The translations under genes were made by a program, and so were the position numbers. From an uncultured Pelagibacteraceae bacterium (GTDB lineage: Bacteria; Pseudomonadota; Alphaproteobacteria; Pelagibacterales; Pelagibacteraceae), in contig CABYJR010000007.1 in NCBI GenBank assembly GCA_902519445.1, positions 1-32,218 of the forward strand: a DNA stretch of 32,218 nt, read 5' to 3'. Shown here in pieces: positions 7,530 through 16,122 of this stretch. How positions within the stretch are numbered: the first letter of the stretch is position 1; every line of letters starts with the position of its first letter. The notes below the pieces were generated by a model. That model was not told the origin of the DNA and ran no database searches. It worked only from the letters and a program-made list of their open reading frames with translations.

Positions 7530-8093
7530 TTATTTTATTTTTTTTACGTATTCTAAAGTTCTTGTATCTAAGATAATTTTATCATCAACATTAATAAATG
7601 GGGGCACCATGATTTTAATTCCATTTTCCAAAGTTGCTGGCTTATAAGAGGAAGAAGCAGTTTGTCCTTTAATTGCAGCGTCTGTCGATTCAATTTTCAA
7701 TTCTACGGAAGATGGCAAGTCAACACCCAAAGCCTGTTCATCATAGAACTGTACATTTACTTCCATATTTTCTTTAAGCAATTTACTTTTTTCTCCTAAC
7801 AATGATTTACTAATTTGAATTTGTTCATAATTCTTTTGATCCATAAAATGGCAATTGCTTTCATCTTCATAAAGAAAGTTAAATTTTTTATCATCTAAAA
7901 TTGCTCTTTCAACAGAGTCGCTTGATCTAAATCTTTCATTTAATTTTGTCCCTTTTTTTACACTTTTAAGTTCTACTTGATTGAACGCTCCTCCTTTGCC
8001 AGGCTTAACATGTTGAGCTTTCAAAACTGACCATAAATCATCTTTATGTTCAATTACCATGCCAGGTTTAATTTCATTTCCTAATATTTTCAT
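7530..8093 (-). CDS. efp: Elongation factor P
   Basis: EF-P, 187 residues, with its three beta-barrel domains. It binds the ribosome between the P and E sites and relieves stalling at polyproline. The KOW-like N-domain has the loop HVKPGKGGAF with Lys33, the residue that is beta-lysylated in many proteobacteria; no epmA or epmB is in this window. The middle domain shows the RSSDSVERA and FLYEDES stretches, and the C-domain has GVDLPSSVELKI and KPATLENGIKIMVPPFINVDDKI. It is packed between thiE (2 bases) and suhB (no gap) in the minus-strand array. Length and motifs are canonical. Confidence 0.96.
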   Translation of the reverse strand: MKILGNEIKPGMVIEHKDDLWSVLKAQHVKPGKGGAFNQVELKSVKKGTKLNERFRSSDSVERAILDDKKFNFLYEDESNCHFMDQKNYEQIQISKSLLGEKSKLLKENMEVNVQFYDEQALGVDLPSSVELKIESTDAAIKGQTASSSYKPATLENGIKIMVPPFINVDDKIILDTRTLEYVKKIK

Positions 8094-8095
8094 TT

Positions 8096-8704
8096 TTATT
8101 TAAATTTATTTATAGCTGAAACAGGATCTATTTTTTTATTATTCCAAACATAGTTTGAGCAAGCAATAAAGTTTGCCCCGCTTGATAAAATTTTTTTATA
8201 ATTGGAATTATTAATTCCACCTATTGCAACGGTCGGCATATTAATTTTTTTTTTAGCCCAGCGCAATATACCTAAGTTGGCTTTAAAGGCTGTTTTTTTT
8301 GTAGAAGATTTAAAGAAAGATCCAAAGGCAATATAATCTGCACCAAATTTTTTTGCCTTGAGAGCTAGTTTTTTAGAGTTATGACATGTTACTCCAATGA
8401 TTTTATGTTTTCCTAAAATTTTTCTAGCATTAGCAAAATTCATATCTTTTTGACCTATATGACAACCATCTGCCCCAACCATTTTTGCAACAAGAGGTTT
8501 ATCATTAACTAAAAATTTAACATTATTTTTATTAGTTATTTTTTTAATTTTTTTAGATATTTTTATAAGATCTGAAGTAGATATTTTTTTAAGTCTTAGC
8601 TGAAAGTACTTTATTTTTTTTGTTTTTAAAACTTTATTTAGTTTATTATAAAAAGTAAAACCATTTATTTTTTCAGGTGACAATAAATAAATATAACTTT
8701 TCAA
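8096..8704 (-). CDS. thiE: Thiamine-phosphate synthase
   Basis: A 202-residue TIM-barrel protein of the ThiE/TenI family. ThiE joins HMP pyrophosphate and thiazole phosphate to give thiamine phosphate. Seen motifs: YFQLRLKK (residues 33-40), VNDKPLVAKMVGADGCHIGQKDM (in parts; the NDxxxLA and HxGQxD elements are intact), GVTCHNSKKLA, YIAFGSFFKSSTKK and VAIGGINNSN. The phosphate-binding loop reads GSFFKSSTKK instead of the usual GPIFxTxTK, so a divergent enzyme, or TenI-like activity, is possible. With thiD elsewhere in the window it suggests thiamine assembly from salvaged pyrimidine and thiazole precursors (inference). Spacers are 6 bases after fba and 2 before efp. Confidence 0.85.
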   Translation of the reverse strand: MKSYIYLLSPEKINGFTFYNKLNKVLKTKKIKYFQLRLKKISTSDLIKISKKIKKITNKNNVKFLVNDKPLVAKMVGADGCHIGQKDMNFANARKILGKHKIIGVTCHNSKKLALKAKKFGADYIAFGSFFKSSTKKTAFKANLGILRWAKKKINMPTVAIGGINNSNYKKILSSGANFIACSNYVWNNKKIDPVSAINKFK

Positions 8705-8710
8705 TTTTAT

Positions 8711-9730
8711 TTAGGCTGTTAATTGTTTTTCTAAATCCATACTCCATTTTGCTGAAGCAGATAGCCCATTCATTTTAGATCGATGATTGAATATTTTTTG
8801 GGTATTGTTTATATCGGTAATATTTTTGCCCCAATTTTTTAAAGCACTTTGTTGAAGAGCTCTTCCATAGGAAAAGCTCATTACAAAATTGGTATCATTA
8901 ATTTTGTTTATTTCATTTAAATTTTGAGTAGCTTCTATTTCAGTTTGTCCGCCAGAAAGAAAAGCTATTCCGGGAACTTCGGAAGGAACATTTTCTTTTA
9001 AGCACTTAATTGTCATTTTGGCAATTTCTGATGCATTGCTTTTACTTTTTGATTGGTTTCCGGGTAATATCATATTGGGTTTTAATATTGTACCCTTTAG
9101 ATTTACATTGTGTAACTTTAATTCTTTGTAGCATTCTTTTAAAACTTTAGAGGTAATTTCATAGCATTTTTTTATATTGTGATCTCCATCCATTAAAACT
9201 TCTGGCTCAACAATAGGAACCATCTTCGATTCTTGAACTAAAGATGCGTATCTAGCTAAAGCGTGAGCATTAGATTTAATTGCGAGTTCGGAAGGATGTT
9301 TTTGAGAAATATTGTAAACAGCTCTCCATTTTGTAAACCGTGCTCCAAGTTTGTAATATTCTTCTAATCTTTCTCTAAGACCATCCAATCCCTCAGTTAT
9401 TTTTTCCTCAGGAGATCCCGCTAGCTTTTTTGCCCCAGTGTCAACTTTAATTCCAGGAATCGAACCAAAACTTTTAATAAGTTCGGGTATTGATTTTCCT
9501 GAGGAGGTTTTTTGTTTTATTGTCTCATCATAAAGTATAACTCCCCCGATATTTTCTTTCATACTTTCTGCCGAGAAAAGAATTTCTCTAAATTTAAGTC
9601 TATTTTCTGAAGTAGACTCGACGTTAACACTAGATAATCTTTTTGTCATAGTTCCAGTACTTTCGTCGGCAGCTAGTATACCTTTACCTTTTGCTAACAT
9701 TTTTTTTGCAATATTTTCTAATTCACTCAT
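8711..9730 (-). CDS. Class I fructose-bisphosphate aldolase
   Basis: A 339-residue aldolase of the class I, eukaryote-like family. It cleaves or forms fructose-1,6-bisphosphate by a Schiff base. Motifs: GILAADESTGTMTKR (residues 17-31), RFTKWRAV (131-138, with the active-site lysine), VPIVEPEVLMDGDH and the Schiff-base lysine at Lys217 in KGTILKPNMILPG. It is not the metal-dependent class II enzyme. The last residues (SMDLEKQLTA) lack a C-terminal tyrosine. Its ATG overlaps the pgk stop by four bases, and it is followed by thiE, so it is expressed with the other triose-phosphate enzymes. Confidence 0.95.
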   Translation of the reverse strand: MSELENIAKKMLAKGKGILAADESTGTMTKRLSSVNVESTSENRLKFREILFSAESMKENIGGVILYDETIKQKTSSGKSIPELIKSFGSIPGIKVDTGAKKLAGSPEEKITEGLDGLRERLEEYYKLGARFTKWRAVYNISQKHPSELAIKSNAHALARYASLVQESKMVPIVEPEVLMDGDHNIKKCYEITSKVLKECYKELKLHNVNLKGTILKPNMILPGNQSKSKSNASEIAKMTIKCLKENVPSEVPGIAFLSGGQTEIEATQNLNEINKINDTNFVMSFSYGRALQQSALKNWGKNITDINNTQKIFNHRSKMNGLSASAKWSMDLEKQLTA

Positions 9731-10920
9731 TTTAATTCTAGGACTTTTATACCAGGTAAAATTTTTCCTTCAAGGAGTTCTAAAAATGCTCCACCAGCGG
9801 TTGAGATATATGTAAATCCATCAGAACAACCAAATTTATTTATTGCGGCAACAGTATCACCTCCACCAGCAATTGATGTAAGAGATTTATTTTTAGTATT
9901 TTCAGTTATTTTTTTTGCAATTCTGTTACTACCTGTTGAAAATTTCTCAATTTCAAAATACCCAGCGGGTCCATTCCATAAAATTGTTTTTGATTCATCA
10001 ATTATATTATAAATTTTATTTACTGAAATTTTACCAATATCCAAAATTATGTCAGTCTTATCAATTTTATTTAATGATTTTAATTTAGGTTCAGATTCAA
10101 AGCTTTTTGCTACAATTACATCTTCGGGTATTATAAGTTTGCAATTATTTGTATCACATTTTTTGATTATATCTTTTAATAAACCTTCTTGATTTTTTTC
10201 AAACAAAGATTTTCCAATATTGTGTCCTTTATGTTTAATAAAATTATTTGCCATAGCTCCGACAATTACAATAGTTTGCATTTTTTTTACTAAATTACTT
10301 AAAATACCAATTTTAGTTGAAATTTTCGAACCTCCTATGATGCACGAGACAGGTTTTTTTGCATTATTTGTTAGCATATTAATCACGTTAACTTCTTCGG
10401 ATAATAATTTACCCGCATAAGAATCTATATATTTTGTTATTTCACAAACTGATGCGTGAGCTCTATGAGAACAAGAAAAAGCTTCATTCACATAGATATC
10501 ACCAACTTTTGCTAATTCTTTAGCAAAATTTATTTCGTTTGTTTCCTCTTCCTTATTAAATCTAATATTTTCAAGCAACAAAACTTCACCAGATTTAATT
10601 TCATTACTTTTTTCTATTGCTGCTGAGCCACAACTTTCGTTAGAAAAATATACTTTTGAATTCAATAAATTTTCTAAAATAGAAGCTATTGGTTTTAGAG
10701 ATAATTTTTCATCAATTTTTCCTTTAGGTCTCCCTAAATGTGAAATTAGTATTACTTTAGCCTTTTTTCTTATGAATTCCTTTATAACAGGAATAACTTT
10801 TTTTATTCTAGATTTATCTGATACTTTTCCTTCTAGCATAGGGACATTTAAATCTACTCTTAAGATTATTCTTTTGTTAGTTAAATTTAAATTTTTATCA
10901 AGAGCTTTTAATCTGCCCAT
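9727..10920 (-). CDS. pgk: Phosphoglycerate kinase
   Basis: A 397-residue two-domain kinase that interconverts 1,3-bisphosphoglycerate plus ADP and 3-phosphoglycerate plus ATP. Motifs: IILRVDLNVPM (residues 18-28), ISHLGRPKG, ENIRFNKEEETNE, NEAFSCSHRAHAS, the hinge-side GGSKISTKI, the nucleotide loop WNGPAGYFE and IAGGGDTVAAI near the C-terminus. The length is normal for bacteria. It starts three bases after gap and overlaps fba by four, so translation is tightly coupled along the glycolytic block. No Shine-Dalgarno stands out. Confidence 0.97.
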   Translation of the reverse strand: MGRLKALDKNLNLTNKRIILRVDLNVPMLEGKVSDKSRIKKVIPVIKEFIRKKAKVILISHLGRPKGKIDEKLSLKPIASILENLLNSKVYFSNESCGSAAIEKSNEIKSGEVLLLENIRFNKEEETNEINFAKELAKVGDIYVNEAFSCSHRAHASVCEITKYIDSYAGKLLSEEVNVINMLTNNAKKPVSCIIGGSKISTKIGILSNLVKKMQTIVIVGAMANNFIKHKGHNIGKSLFEKNQEGLLKDIIKKCDTNNCKLIIPEDVIVAKSFESEPKLKSLNKIDKTDIILDIGKISVNKIYNIIDESKTILWNGPAGYFEIEKFSTGSNRIAKKITENTKNKSLTSIAGGGDTVAAINKFGCSDGFTYISTAGGAFLELLEGKILPGIKVLELK

Positions 10921-10923
10921 AGT

Positions 10924-11928
10924 TTATTTTAGGTTTCCTAAATAAACTGCTAAATCACACATCCTGTTGGCAAAACCCCATTCATTGTCATACCAAGCGG
11001 AAACCTTTGCCATTTTTTTATCAACCACTTTAGTCAAAGAAAGATCAACTATAGAAGAATGAGGATCATGGTTAAAGTCCGAAGAAACAAGTTGTTCATT
11101 GTTGGTATCTAAAACATTTTTTAATTCTGATTTTGAAGCTTTTATAAATGAATTATTTATTTTTTCCACTGTCATATCTTTCTCTGAAGAAAAAATAAAT
11201 TCAACCAAAGAAACATTTGGAGTAGGAACTCTAATTGAAACTCCTTCTACTTTTCCTTTTAGATCAGGAATGACGTCAGCTAAAGATTTAGTAGCGCCAG
11301 TGGTAGTTGGTATCATTGAATTAGGTGCGCTTCTTGCTCTTCTTAAATCTTTATGAGAATTATCTAGCAGTCTTTGATCGGTTGTATATGAATGAATGGT
11401 AGTCATAAAACCGCGCTCTATTCCAAAATTGTCATTTATAACTTTGGCTACTGGAGCCAGGCAATTTGTAGTACATGAAGCGGCTGCAATTACTTCGTCA
11501 TTTTTTTTTAGTGTTTTTTGATTAACTCCAAAGACGATATTTGTTGCGCCTTTGCATGGGGCAGAAACTAAAACTTTTTTAGCTCCGGACTTAATATGTA
11601 GAGATGATTTTTCTTTAGTATTAAATTTTCCAGTACATTCTAAAACAACATTTACATTATATTTTTTCCAATCTATTTTGGAAATTTCAGTTTCGCGAAT
11701 TAAACTTATTTTTTTCCCATTAACTTCAATTGCTTTTTCAGAATGATCTACTTTAGCTTTTAGTTTTCCATGTATAGTGTCATGTTTTAATAAAAAGCTG
11801 CTAATTTCAGAATTTCCCCTGTTATTTATAGCAACAACCTCTAAGTCTTTTCTATTATTTTCAATAATAGATCTAAGAACCATTCGTCCTATTCTGCCAA
11901 ATCCATTAATACCAACCTTTATAGTCAT
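10924..11928 (-). CDS. gap: Glyceraldehyde-3-phosphate dehydrogenase
   Basis: A 334-residue phosphorylating GAPDH. It has the Rossmann motif GINGFGRIGRMVLRS (residues 6-20), the catalytic ASCTTNCLAP with Cys152, the HSYTTDQRLLD loop with the active-site histidine, the S-loop HKDLRRARSAPNSMIPTTTGA, and the C-terminal WYDNEWGFANRM. At the end of the second beta strand it reads AINNRG: the position usually held by the NAD-selecting aspartate (Asp32) is Asn36. This may widen cofactor use toward NADP (inference). It starts 10 bases after tkt and is followed by pgk after three bases. Confidence 0.97.
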   Translation of the reverse strand: MTIKVGINGFGRIGRMVLRSIIENNRKDLEVVAINNRGNSEISSFLLKHDTIHGKLKAKVDHSEKAIEVNGKKISLIRETEISKIDWKKYNVNVVLECTGKFNTKEKSSLHIKSGAKKVLVSAPCKGATNIVFGVNQKTLKKNDEVIAAASCTTNCLAPVAKVINDNFGIERGFMTTIHSYTTDQRLLDNSHKDLRRARSAPNSMIPTTTGATKSLADVIPDLKGKVEGVSIRVPTPNVSLVEFIFSSEKDMTVEKINNSFIKASKSELKNVLDTNNEQLVSSDFNHDPHSSIVDLSLTKVVDKKMAKVSAWYDNEWGFANRMCDLAVYLGNLK

Positions 11929-11938
11929 AATTATTTAC

Positions 11939-13912
11939 CTAACATTTTTTTGCAATCATAACAACGCTATCGCTTGTTAAATTAAAATTTTCATAAATTG
12001 ATTTATAGGGAGCACTTTTTCCAAAAGATTTTAATCCCAAAGAAGCTCCATTAGAGTCAACATATTTTTCCCACCCAAATATGCTACTTGCTTCTATAGA
12101 TATTTTTTTAGAATTTTTTTCAATAATTTTTTCTCTATACTCTTTTGGTTGTTTATCAAATAATTCTTGGCAAGGCATCGAAACTACTTTTGAGTTTATG
12201 TTAATTTCTTTTAATTTGTTTAATGCATCAATAGCAATTTCAACTTCAGAACCAGAAGCTATTAAAGTAATTTCAGGATTGGAATTAGTTTTTTTAAGCT
12301 CGTAACCTCCAAGTGCGCTCATGTTTTTGTTCGTGAGCGTTTCAGTGACAAATGAAATTTTTTGTCTTGATAAGGCTATCACGCTGGGATTACTACTACT
12401 TTTTAAGGCCGTTTCCCAACATTCAAGTGTCTCAATTGTGTCAGCTGGTCGAAAAACATTTAAATTTGGTATTGCTCTTAAGTGAGCCAAATGTTCTATC
12501 GGTTGATGAGTTGGTCCATCTTCACCTAAACCAATAGAGTCATGAGAAAATACATAAATAACTTTTAATCCCATTAAAGCAGATAGTCTTAGCGAAGGTT
12601 TACAATAATCTGAAAAAATCAAAAAAGTTCCTCCATAAGGTATTATTCCGCCATGAAGAGCCATGCCATTCATAATTCCAGCCATACCGTGTTCTCTTAC
12701 TCCGTAATGAATATAATTTCCTTTAAAATTTGAAGGTTTGATTATTGTAGAATATTTAGTTTTTGTATTATTTGAACCGCTTAAATCAGCAGATCCACCA
12801 ATCAACTCAGGTAAATTTTTTATTATATTTTCTAAAACAAATGCTGAAGATTTTCTTGATGCCTCAGGCGATTTTAAATCAAAAATTTTTTTCTTTAAAG
12901 ACACAATGTGTTTATCGAAATCATTAGGGAGTTTATTTTCAGTTATTCTAGAAATCTCATCTTTAATTTTTTTATCTTTTTTATTATAAATTAAGTTCCA
13001 TTTTTTTTCCTCGCGGATACCTTTTTCTCCAATTTTTCTCCATTCATTCAAAATTTCTTTTGGAATTTTAAAAGGTTCATGTTTCCATTTTAATTTTTTT
13101 CTAACAAGAGCAACCTCAGCTTCTCCAAGTGCAGCTCCATGAGATGAAGCCTTACCTGATTTATTAGGAGAACCGTATCCGATAATAGTTTTGCAAGAAA
13201 TTATATTGGGTTTTTTTGAACCCAGGCTTTTCTTAATAGCTTTTGAAATTTCTTTTTCATTGTGACCATTTACTTCTTGAAAAGACCAACCGTAACTTTC
13301 AAATCTTTTTTTATAATTATCAGAAACTGTTAGATCGGTCGAACCATCTATAGATATTTTATTATTATCAAAAAAAACAATAAGATTTTTTAATTTAAGA
13401 TGTCCAGCTAAACTCATTGCTTCATGACTTATACCTTCCATTAAATCTCCGTCGCTAGCAATAACGTAAGTTTTATGATTAATTAAATTAGAACCATATC
13501 TTTTTTTTAAAATTTCTTCTGAGATTGCCATGCCCACAGCATTTGATAAACCTTGTCCGAGAGGACCAGTGGTTGTTTCTATTCCAGAATTTTTTAAATA
13601 TTCTGGATGGCCTGCGCAAATGGAATTAAGTTGTCTAAAATTTTTTATATCTTCAATCGAAATACTTTTGTACCCAGTCAGGTAAAGCAATGAATATAAA
13701 AGCATTGAACCATGACCGGCAGAGAGAATAAACCTATCACGGTTTATCCACTCAGGATTTTTAGGATTAAACCTTAGGTAGTATCTAAATAATACAGTAG
13801 CAACATCTGCCATACCCATCGGCATACCGGGATGTCCAGAGTTAGCTTTTTGAACTGAATCAATAGAAAGAAATCTTATTGCATTTGATAAATCTTTGAA
13901 GACTGGATTCAC
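11939..13912 (-). CDS. tkt: Transketolase
   Basis: A 657-residue thiamine-diphosphate enzyme of the pentose phosphate pathway that moves two-carbon units between ketoses and aldoses. The N-terminal domain has NSGHPGMPMGMADVA (residues 24-38), AGHGSMLLYSLLYL, TGPLGQGLSNAVG and the ThDP/Mg motif ASDGDLMEGISHEA with a following DNNKIS. The middle domain has YGVREHGMAGIMNGMALHGG and DSIGLGEDGPTHQPIEHLA. The C-terminal domain holds IASGSEVEIA. It is complete and of normal size. It is the first gene of the long minus-strand array (tkt-gap-pgk-fba), divergent from the DUF4164-zapA genes by 60 bases. That spacer must carry its promoter. Confidence 0.97.
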   Translation of the reverse strand: MNPVFKDLSNAIRFLSIDSVQKANSGHPGMPMGMADVATVLFRYYLRFNPKNPEWINRDRFILSAGHGSMLLYSLLYLTGYKSISIEDIKNFRQLNSICAGHPEYLKNSGIETTTGPLGQGLSNAVGMAISEEILKKRYGSNLINHKTYVIASDGDLMEGISHEAMSLAGHLKLKNLIVFFDNNKISIDGSTDLTVSDNYKKRFESYGWSFQEVNGHNEKEISKAIKKSLGSKKPNIISCKTIIGYGSPNKSGKASSHGAALGEAEVALVRKKLKWKHEPFKIPKEILNEWRKIGEKGIREEKKWNLIYNKKDKKIKDEISRITENKLPNDFDKHIVSLKKKIFDLKSPEASRKSSAFVLENIIKNLPELIGGSADLSGSNNTKTKYSTIIKPSNFKGNYIHYGVREHGMAGIMNGMALHGGIIPYGGTFLIFSDYCKPSLRLSALMGLKVIYVFSHDSIGLGEDGPTHQPIEHLAHLRAIPNLNVFRPADTIETLECWETALKSSSNPSVIALSRQKISFVTETLTNKNMSALGGYELKKTNSNPEITLIASGSEVEIAIDALNKLKEININSKVVSMPCQELFDKQPKEYREKIIEKNSKKISIEASSIFGWEKYVDSNGASLGLKSFGKSAPYKSIYENFNLTSDSVVMIAKKC

Positions 13913-13972
13913 TATAAAACCTATATAGACTTGAACGTATCAAATCAATAATATGATTTTTAGATAAATCAA
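13913..13972. promoter_or_regulatory. Divergent promoter region between tkt and the DUF4164 gene
   Basis: Sixty bases separate two divergent operons. On the plus strand TTGAAC (13931-13936) and TATGAT (13952-13957) are 15 bases apart. On the minus strand TTGATT and TATATA are also about 15 apart. Both spacings are short for sigma-70, so these are candidates only. Confidence 0.3.
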
Positions 13973-14296
13973 ATGAAAAATTACGAAGAAAAAGAAAAAA
14001 AATTGGATAATATTCTTAAAAAATTAAACACAATGTCAAATAGAGTTGGAAAGATGAGCAATGACATCAATTCTCTAAGTTTAGAAAAAAATCAATTATT
14101 AAGGGAAAAGGAAGAATCAGATAAAAACTACCAAGATCTCTCAGAACAACATGAAGAATTAAAATCTGAGTTAGATAAAATTAATAAAGATGTTAGTAAT
14201 AAATTTGGTAACAATAATAATCTAAATAAAAAAATTGACGAACTTAATCAGGAAACAGAAAATTTAATTGACGAAATAGAAAAATGGCAAACATAA
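13973..14296 (+). CDS. Coiled-coil protein, DUF4164-like
   Basis: A 107-residue, highly charged protein that is predicted to be one long coiled coil from about residue 5 to 104 (heptad-like Leu/Ile spacing, rich in Lys, Glu and Asn). There is no signal peptide or membrane segment. In alphaproteobacteria a DUF4164 coiled-coil gene commonly precedes zapA and lies opposite tkt, and this gene has the same place. The assignment rests mainly on synteny and composition. Its last 13 bases overlap the zapA start, so the two are probably co-translated. A role beside ZapA in division is possible but unproven. Confidence 0.65.
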   Translation: MKNYEEKEKKLDNILKKLNTMSNRVGKMSNDINSLSLEKNQLLREKEESDKNYQDLSEQHEELKSELDKINKDVSNKFGNNNNLNKKIDELNQETENLIDEIEKWQT

Positions 14297-14736
14297 ATAT
14301 AAAGTTTAATAACAAGGATTACCTGCTGTCCTGCGAGGATGGGCAAGAGGAAAATCTTAAAGAGTTAGCAAATTACTTAGATTCAAAATATAACGAACTT
14401 AAAAAGAGTCTAGGGAATATTGGCGAAAGCAAACTTTTGTTAATTACGGCAATTAAAATGGTTGATGAATACTTCGATTTAAATAAGAAAGTTAATAGCA
14501 AAAAGAATGAATTTGAAAAATTGTCAATTAAATTTAAAGAACTTAGATCTTTAGCAATCAATTATAGAGATGAAAAAGAAAAAGAAATTGAAAAACTAAA
14601 AGACGAATTAAGCAAATTTAAAGAAATGGTGGAAGACAGCAGAAGTTCTTATGAAGAAATTTTGGACAAAACAACAAAATCAATAGAAGAATTCATTAAA
14701 AACGCAGAAAACGACAAAGAAAAAAATATTCAATAG
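14284..14736 (+). CDS. zapA: Cell division protein ZapA
   Basis: A 150-residue ZapA: a small N-terminal globular domain (residues 1-60: INIKFNNKDYLLSCEDGQEENLKELANYLD, given here in its key parts KDYLLSCEDGQE and LKELANYLD), then a coiled coil to the C-terminus. The domain also shows KLLLITAIKMVDEYFDL, the conserved helix of the family. ZapA bundles FtsZ filaments at the division site. It is longer than the ~110-residue E. coli protein because of an extended coiled coil. It overlaps the upstream coiled-coil gene by 13 bases, and the next gene starts at the base after its stop. There is therefore no room for the 6S RNA gene that lies after zapA in many proteobacteria. Confidence 0.85.
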   Translation: MANINIKFNNKDYLLSCEDGQEENLKELANYLDSKYNELKKSLGNIGESKLLLITAIKMVDEYFDLNKKVNSKKNEFEKLSIKFKELRSLAINYRDEKEKEIEKLKDELSKFKEMVEDSRSSYEEILDKTTKSIEEFIKNAENDKEKNIQ

Positions 14737-15306
14737 ATGAAGCATGACAAGTCCTATCTAAGAAATAGGTTTCTTATAAAGAGAAAAAAAAAATACTTAC
14801 ATTCTAAAAAATTTAATTTTTCCTTAATATTTAAATTAATAAAAAAACATTTTAAAAATAAAAAAGTAATTATAGGTGGTTATTATCCATCTTATTATGA
14901 GGTTAATATATTAAAATTATTACAGGAAGCTTCAAAAAAGAAATTTAAAATTGTATTACCTGTAATTAAAACTTCTTCTTTAATGAGTTTTAAAATTTGG
15001 ATTCCTAATGAACCTCTCTACGTAAGTAAATTTGGTATATTGGAGCCAAAAAGCACAAATAAAGGATTTACCCCAGATGTAATTATAGTTCCCCTCGTTA
15101 CTTTTGATAGTCAATTAAATCGAATTGGATATGGTAAAGGATATTATGATAGAAAATTAAAAAAAATTAAAAAAATAAAAAGAAATGCGATTTGTATAGG
15201 AGTAGCCCACTCTTTTCAAAAGAGTGAAAGTATACCAACTAATAAACATGATTTTAAATTAGACTATATTTTTACAGAACGAGGGATTATAAGCTCAAGG
15301 AAATAA
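14737..15306 (+). CDS. 5-formyltetrahydrofolate cyclo-ligase
   Basis: A 189-residue enzyme that uses ATP to turn 5-formyl-THF into 5,10-methenyl-THF, rescuing a dead-end folate. Conserved parts are IGGYYPSYYEVN (folate/ATP region, residues 46-57), KIVLPVI, FGILEP, DVIIVPLVTFDSQLNRIGYGKGYYDR (the G-x-G-K-G-Y-Y-D nucleotide loop is near residues 131-138), and the C-terminal IPTNKHDFKLDYIFTE. The basic N-terminus (RNRFLIKRKKKYLHSKK) is typical. It is the zapA-ygfA pairing known from many proteobacteria. Its ATG follows the zapA stop directly, and the YmdB-like gene starts three bases after its stop. Confidence 0.9.
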   Translation: MKHDKSYLRNRFLIKRKKKYLHSKKFNFSLIFKLIKKHFKNKKVIIGGYYPSYYEVNILKLLQEASKKKFKIVLPVIKTSSLMSFKIWIPNEPLYVSKFGILEPKSTNKGFTPDVIIVPLVTFDSQLNRIGYGKGYYDRKLKKIKKIKRNAICIGVAHSFQKSESIPTNKHDFKLDYIFTERGIISSRK

Positions 15307-15309
15307 ACT

Positions 15310-16119
15310 ATGAATATTTTATTACTTGGTGATATTATGGGTCCTTCAGGAAGAAAGGCAATAATTGAAGAATTGCCAAAAATAATAAAAAAAAAGAAAA
15401 TAGATTTTACCATAGTTAATGGAGAGAACGCTGGAGATTTGGGTGTTGGTATAACAAAAAAAATTTTTCATGATTTTTTAAATGCGGGAGCAGATGTAGT
15501 TACAACGGGAAATCATGTTTGGGATGAGAAAGAAGCTATAGAATTTATTACTAAAGAAACAAGATTGTTAAGACCTCAAAATTTAATAAAAGGATCACCT
15601 GGTAATGGGTATGGAATTTTTAATTCGAAAAATAAAAAAAAAGTAGCTGTAATCAATTTAATGGGAAATGTTTTTATGAAAAAAAGTGAAGACGTTTTTA
15701 TAGAAGCAAAAAAATTTATACAAACAGTTCAATTAAAAAAAGAAGCAGATTTTATAGTTGTTGATATGCATGGAGAAATAACAAGTGAAAAAATGGCAAT
15801 GGGATATTTGTTTGATGGAAAAGCCACAATGGTTGTTGGAACGCATACTCATGTTCCTACTTCCGATCATGTTATTATGGAGAAGGGTACAGCCTACCAA
15901 ACAGATGTTGGAATGTGCGGAGATTATAGATCGGTAATTGGAATGAATAGAGATAACTCTCTTAAGAGATTTTTTAAAGATTCTTCTGCAAAAAAACATT
16001 ACCCAGCTCTTGGAGAAGCTACCATAGCAGGATTAATGGTTACAGCTGATACAAAAACTGGTTTGGCAAAAAAAGTTGAACCAATTATAGTAGGAAAATA
16101 TTTAGAAAATAGAATATAA
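15310..16119 (+). CDS. YmdB-family metallophosphoesterase
   Basis: A 269-residue calcineurin-like phosphoesterase of the YmdB/TIGR00282 family. It begins MNILLLGDIMGPSGRKA (Asp8 of the metal site) and has FTIVNGENAGDLGVGIT, VVTTGNHVWDEKE (the GNH motif), VVDMHGEITSEK and VVGTHTHVPTSDH, the histidines of the dimetal centre. In Bacillus the family has 2',3'-cyclic-nucleotide phosphodiesterase activity and affects RNA stability and biofilm formation. Whether that applies here is unknown. It lies between the folate cyclo-ligase and yebC with 3-base gaps on both sides. Confidence 0.92.
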   Translation: MNILLLGDIMGPSGRKAIIEELPKIIKKKKIDFTIVNGENAGDLGVGITKKIFHDFLNAGADVVTTGNHVWDEKEAIEFITKETRLLRPQNLIKGSPGNGYGIFNSKNKKKVAVINLMGNVFMKKSEDVFIEAKKFIQTVQLKKEADFIVVDMHGEITSEKMAMGYLFDGKATMVVGTHTHVPTSDHVIMEKGTAYQTDVGMCGDYRSVIGMNRDNSLKRFFKDSSAKKHYPALGEATIAGLMVTADTKTGLAKKVEPIIVGKYLENRI

Positions 16120-16122
16120 TTT

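Noticed and set aside
14734-14740. Possible 6S RNA gene between zapA and the folate cyclo-ligase gene, as in many proteobacteria.
   Set aside because: The zapA stop and the next ATG are directly adjacent, so there is no room; it must lie elsewhere if present.
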